Origin: Thermoplasmatota archaeon
GTDB lineage: Archaea > Thermoplasmatota > Thermoplasmata > UBA10834
DNA length: 9,279 nt
Assembly (NCBI GenBank): GCA_022848805.1
Contig: JAJISI010000013.1
Coordinates: 1-9,279 of the forward strand
Direction: 5' to 3'
Program-made: the position numbers and the translations under genes
In this document: piece after piece, positions 6,659 to 9,279 of the stretch
Numbering within the stretch: the stretch's first letter is position 1
Layout of the letters: the number at the start of each line of letters is the position of its first letter
Notes under the pieces: model-generated
Told to the model about the DNA's origin: nothing
The model's database searches: none
What the model saw: only the letters and a program-made list of their open reading frames with translations

Positions 6659-8287
6659 TCAGGAGACAGCAGACGGTTTTCTGAGGACCAGGCCGGCGCG
6701 CTCCTTCAGGTGTTCGCCATTCTCAATCGTCAGTATGCCGTTCACGAATACCTCGGTGATGCCTTCGCAATACTGATACGCATCCGCGAAAGTTGCCCGG
6801 TCCCGTATCGTCATTGGATCGAACACGACGATGTCTGCCATCATACCCACCCCTATCGTCCCCCTGTCGGTGATTCCTAGCCTCTGAGCAGGGGACGACG
6901 TCATCTTCCGTATCATCTCCTCGATGGAGATGATTGGCTCATCTAGGACATATCTCCGAATAGCACGCGGGAATGTACCGTACGCTCGTGGATGCTCGAC
7001 TATGTCCGCCAACGGGCCGTACGGAGCGCCCGCATCCCCGTCAGATGCGATTGATGAGAGCGGATGCCTGATCAACATGATGACATCCTCCTCAGACATC
7101 TCGTGGAAGAAGGCTGTGATGTCGAGTTCCTCATCTATGAGGAGATCGAAAACCGCGTCGGGGGCATCCTTTCCCATCTCGCTCGCTATCTCGTTCACAC
7201 GCCTATGGTTGTAAGCCTTGTTCGCAGGCTTCTTGAAGCCCATCACCTCGATGTCGTCCCAGCAATTCTCACCGACGATATTTTCCCAATCCGCGTCACG
7301 ATCGGAGAAATCCGCTCTGATCCGCGCTCTACTCTCAGGATCAGCCAATCTGCCGAGGATAGCACCCCTACCGCCATCCTGAACCCAAGGTGGCAGGACA
7401 GCGAATAGATCCGTGCAAGAAGAGGTATATGGATACACGTCGAACGCAACATCAACGCCCTTCCTACGGGCATCCTCTATCATGCGGATGCTTTCTACCA
7501 CAAGTCCCCAGTTCTCCCTCCCCGCCGCTTTGTGATGGGATATCTGCACCCGGAGCCGGGCCTCTCGGCCAATGGTGATCGCCTCGTCCACCGACTTGAG
7601 CAGCGTGTTACCCTCGCCCCTTATGTGACTCGCGTATATGCCTCCCAGTGCTCCAGCTGTCGAAGCGAGTGCGATGAGCTCCTCCGTAGTCGCATAGCAT
7701 CCCGGTGCGTATATTAGCCCGGTCGACAGGCCGAAGGCACCCTGCATGATCGCCTCTGCGATCAGCTCCTTCATCTCTTCGAGCTGCGAGTCGGTAGGAG
7801 GCACATCATCGGGACCGATCACTCCGGAACGCACAGTTTCCGCCCCTACCAAGGTAGCCACGTTCACAGATGTCCTGAGGTTCTGAAGCCTCAGAAGGTA
7901 CTCGTCCATCGTGACCCAATCCACTTCTACGCAATATCTCGTTGCGAGGTCAGCTGTCATCTCCCTCGCAAGGCCTATCAACGGCGCGGCAGACCCACCG
8001 CAGTTCCCGACGACCTCCGTTGTCACGCCCTGCCGGATCTTACTTTCCGCAAACGGGCAACCAAGCAACGATAGCTCCGAGTGCGTGTGTATGTCGATAA
8101 ACCCCGGGCACACGATACTTCCGGCGGCGTCGATCGTCACGGCACCCTTAGCAGTTCCGGGTTCGTGGATTCCAGTGATCTTAGTTCCGTCAAGTCCGAT
8201 ATCTACTTTAGCGGAGGGTGTTCCTGTCCCATCAACAACCTTTCCCCCGACAATAAGAATCGCATGATCGCTCGTCATGATGTCCAT
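6659..8287 (-). CDS. D-aminoacylase-type amidohydrolase (N-acyl-D-amino-acid deacylase family)
   Basis: This family of metal-dependent amidohydrolases (TIM barrel flanked by a beta-sandwich) hydrolyses N-acyl-D-amino acids to D-amino acids, with some members acting on other amides. The 542 residues show the beta-sandwich start VGGKVVDGTG (13-22), PGFIDIHTHSE (61-71, H67 and H69), C96 in GNCGG (the same position as the zinc-binding Cys of the characterised Alcaligenes D-aminoacylase), H221 in ASHIRGEG, H251/H252 in QISHHKAAG, and the catalytic Asp D416 in ASDGDAG. The C-terminal sandwich includes GMMADIVVFDP (481-491). It is a little longer than the roughly 480 residues of bacterial enzymes. 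ATG 8287 has no Shine-Dalgarno, and a TATA-like box lies about 23 bases upstream, suggesting leaderless expression; ATG 8278 (Met4) is the alternative start. The stop is 3 bases from the convergent M20 stop. D-amino acid specificity is inferred from family resemblance. Confidence 0.9.
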   Translation of the reverse strand: MDIMTSDHAILIVGGKVVDGTGTPSAKVDIGLDGTKITGIHEPGTAKGAVTIDAAGSIVCPGFIDIHTHSELSLLGCPFAESKIRQGVTTEVVGNCGGSAAPLIGLAREMTADLATRYCVEVDWVTMDEYLLRLQNLRTSVNVATLVGAETVRSGVIGPDDVPPTDSQLEEMKELIAEAIMQGAFGLSTGLIYAPGCYATTEELIALASTAGALGGIYASHIRGEGNTLLKSVDEAITIGREARLRVQISHHKAAGRENWGLVVESIRMIEDARRKGVDVAFDVYPYTSSCTDLFAVLPPWVQDGGRGAILGRLADPESRARIRADFSDRDADWENIVGENCWDDIEVMGFKKPANKAYNHRRVNEIASEMGKDAPDAVFDLLIDEELDITAFFHEMSEEDVIMLIRHPLSSIASDGDAGAPYGPLADIVEHPRAYGTFPRAIRRYVLDEPIISIEEMIRKMTSSPAQRLGITDRGTIGVGMMADIVVFDPMTIRDRATFADAYQYCEGITEVFVNGILTIENGEHLKERAGLVLRKPSAVS

Positions 8288-8290
8288 TGA

Positions 8291-8301
8291 GTAGACTCTA
8301 C
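8291..8301 (-). promoter_or_regulatory. GTAGA-n-TCTAC dyad between TATA box and start: possible operator
   Basis: A perfect 5+5 inverted repeat with a one-base centre sits 4 bases before the ATG of the D-aminoacylase-type gene and 5 bases after its TATA-like box. A protein bound there would cover the predicted transcription start. No matching copy was noticed elsewhere in the window. It may be chance. Confidence 0.3.
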
Positions 8302-8305
8302 GTGG

Positions 8306-8314
8306 ATTATTTAA
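8306..8314 (-). promoter_or_regulatory. Putative TATA box for the D-aminoacylase-type gene
   Basis: Read on the minus strand this is TTAAATAAT, preceded by GAACCG. Its centre is 23 bases before the ATG at 8287, so transcription should start at or within a few bases of that ATG or shortly before the second ATG at 8278. The lack of a Shine-Dalgarno fits a leaderless messenger. The remaining gap to the aminotransferase stop (8315-8439) shows nothing else I can name. Confidence 0.55.
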
Positions 8315-8439
8315 CGGTTCTCAACGCGAGCCAAGTATTGTCAGCCGGTTTGTCAGTAGACAGATTAGAATTGCCCTGGACCTTTTCAAGTACCGAAACT
8401 GCGGAGTGACTTCATGATGTCATTGTTCCCCAAGGGGCC

Positions 8440-9279
8440 TCAACCGGAAGGATTCATCTTTCGCAATACTTCCTCGCTAACCGCGAGCGTCCTCTCGACA
8501 TCGTCGTCTGTGTGCTCCGTGCATGTGTACCATGGCTTGTCAGGGTGGAAGTGGATCCCTCTTGCCAGCAATCCGTAATCGAACTGCATGCGAAGCTTCG
8601 CATCGAAGTGCATGCAGTCACGATAGCTGCGCGGCACTTCAATCTCCTTAGCGAATATTATGTTGAAGGTCGATCCCGGGCCATACGCAATCGCGTCGAA
8701 CTCCATCCTCTCGAACAGGTCGTTGAGCCCCTCCTCCAGCTTCGCGGTTATCCTGTTGAGGTATGGGTATGTCTCGGGCTCCTCGAGGACATCGATCGTA
8801 GCCATGCCAGCGGCGAGGACGGTCGGGTGGCCGTTGAAAGTGCCGCCGTGGAAGACCCTGTTGTTCTTGTCGCGAGTGAGAGGATTCACGACGTCCATTA
8901 TGTCCTCCCGTCCTAGGAACGCCCCTGCGGGGAAGCCTCCTCCGATTATCTTTCCAAGACACATCAGATCGGGTGTAACGCCGTACATCGTCTGAGCACC
9001 TCCGAGACGGTCCATCCTGAAACCAGACATGACCTCGTCGAATATGAGTATGATATCGAGTTCCTCCGTCGTCTCACGAACGGCCTTTATAAACTCTGGG
9101 TCCGACCGGATGAACCCTCTCTGTACTGGCTCCATGATCACAGCTGCAAGGTCGTTCCTGTGCTCTTTGAGAAGTCTCACCGTGTCCTCGGTATCGTTGA
9201 ACGGAAGCACCTGAGTACTCTGGAGGGTATATTCGGATGTTCCGAGCGAGCACGCAACGGGTTGAGGGGATGTGTGGGG
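8440..9279 (-). CDS. Class III PLP aminotransferase, glutamate-1-semialdehyde-aminomutase-like; N-terminus beyond window
   Basis: This is a fold-type I PLP enzyme of class III aminotransferases, closest in pattern to glutamate-1-semialdehyde 2,1-aminomutase (HemL) and its transaminase relatives. The frame is open through base 9279, so 279 C-terminal residues are visible and the GTG at 9210 is internal. Counting from the right edge, LAAVIMEPV is at 44-52, the PLP-ring Asp in LIFDEVMSGFR at 78-88, GVTPDLMCLGKIIGGG with the Schiff-base Lys at about 110, and FHGGTFNGHP, the phosphate-contacting loop region, at about 143-152. The usual C-terminal domain completes the protein. The missing part would hold the N-terminal segment and the PLP-binding Ser/Gly-Thr loop. 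It is co-directional with the D-aminoacylase-type gene but separated by 152 bases with a promoter. A catabolic transaminase or aminomutase suits the context better than haem synthesis, but this is inference; no haem genes are visible. Confidence 0.88.
   Translation of the reverse strand, partial: PHTSPQPVACSLGTSEYTLQSTQVLPFNDTEDTVRLLKEHRNDLAAVIMEPVQRGFIRSDPEFIKAVRETTEELDIILIFDEVMSGFRMDRLGGAQTMYGVTPDLMCLGKIIGGGFPAGAFLGREDIMDVVNPLTRDKNNRVFHGGTFNGHPTVLAAGMATIDVLEEPETYPYLNRITAKLEEGLNDLFERMEFDAIAYGPGSTFNIIFAKEIEVPRSYRDCMHFDAKLRMQFDYGLLARGIHFHPDKPWYTCTEHTDDDVERTLAVSEEVLRKMNPSG

Noticed and set aside
8347..8362. Repeated GTCAG/GACAG words in the gap upstream of the D-aminoacylase-type gene
   Set aside because: They are only 4-5 bases long, irregularly spaced and upstream of the TATA box without a clear pattern; this is consistent with chance.
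8428..8437. CCCC-AA-GGGG palindrome at the aminotransferase stop as a terminator
   Set aside because: A two-base loop is too small for four pairs, part of it lies close to the stop codon, and no T-run follows in the transcription direction.
9208..9210. GTG at 9210 (minus strand) as the aminotransferase start
   Set aside because: The frame stays open to the window edge and class III enzymes have well over 100 residues before this point, so it is an internal codon.

Overview
The window looks archaeal and most resembles Euryarchaeota/Thermoplasmatota-type genomes. The basis is a compact archaeal-style RNase Z, promoters made of a single A/T-rich TATA-like box about 23-26 bases before the start rather than -35/-10 pairs, a Shine-Dalgarno that complements the archaeal 16S tail (GAGGTGATC before the second ATPase gene), frequent AGG/AGA arginine codons, and a mix of SD-led and apparently leaderless starts. 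The lineage is an inference; no rRNA or other phylogenetic marker beyond RNase Z is present.

Layout. Positions 1-1949 (+): the 3' part of a major facilitator superfamily transporter, truncated by the left edge, overlaps a complete RNase Z gene by 4 bases. Positions 1950-2192 are a gap with a TATA-like box and a potentially structured 5' leader. Positions 2193-5359 (+): a tight cluster of two oligopeptide/dipeptide ABC-transporter ATPases (OppD/DppD-like, then OppF/DppF-like) followed, with a 4-base overlap, by a P1-family (DmpA/BapA-like, MEROPS S58) N-terminal-nucleophile aminopeptidase. That peptidase gene is broken by one extra G in a run of five at 4540-4544. Positions 5441-6655 (+): an M20-family metallopeptidase/deacylase. 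It ends 3 bases from the stop of a convergent minus-strand gene, a D-aminoacylase-type amidohydrolase (8287-6659), which has its own probably leaderless promoter. Another minus-strand gene, a glutamate-1-semialdehyde-aminomutase-like class III aminotransferase, runs off the right edge (9279-8440).

How they may work together (inference). The two ATPases would power peptide uptake. The P1 peptidase family includes enzymes that remove D-Ala or beta-amino acids from peptide N-termini, the M20 enzyme would cleave small peptides or N-acyl amino acids, the D-aminoacylase-type enzyme would free N-acyl-D-amino acids, and the PLP aminotransferase would handle released amino groups. Together this resembles a scavenging locus for unusual peptides (D-, beta- or N-acylated residues, such as bacterial wall fragments or racemised detrital protein). 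No transporter membrane subunits or substrate-binding protein lie beside the ATPases. No tRNA, rRNA, insertion sequence, CRISPR array or long repeat was seen.
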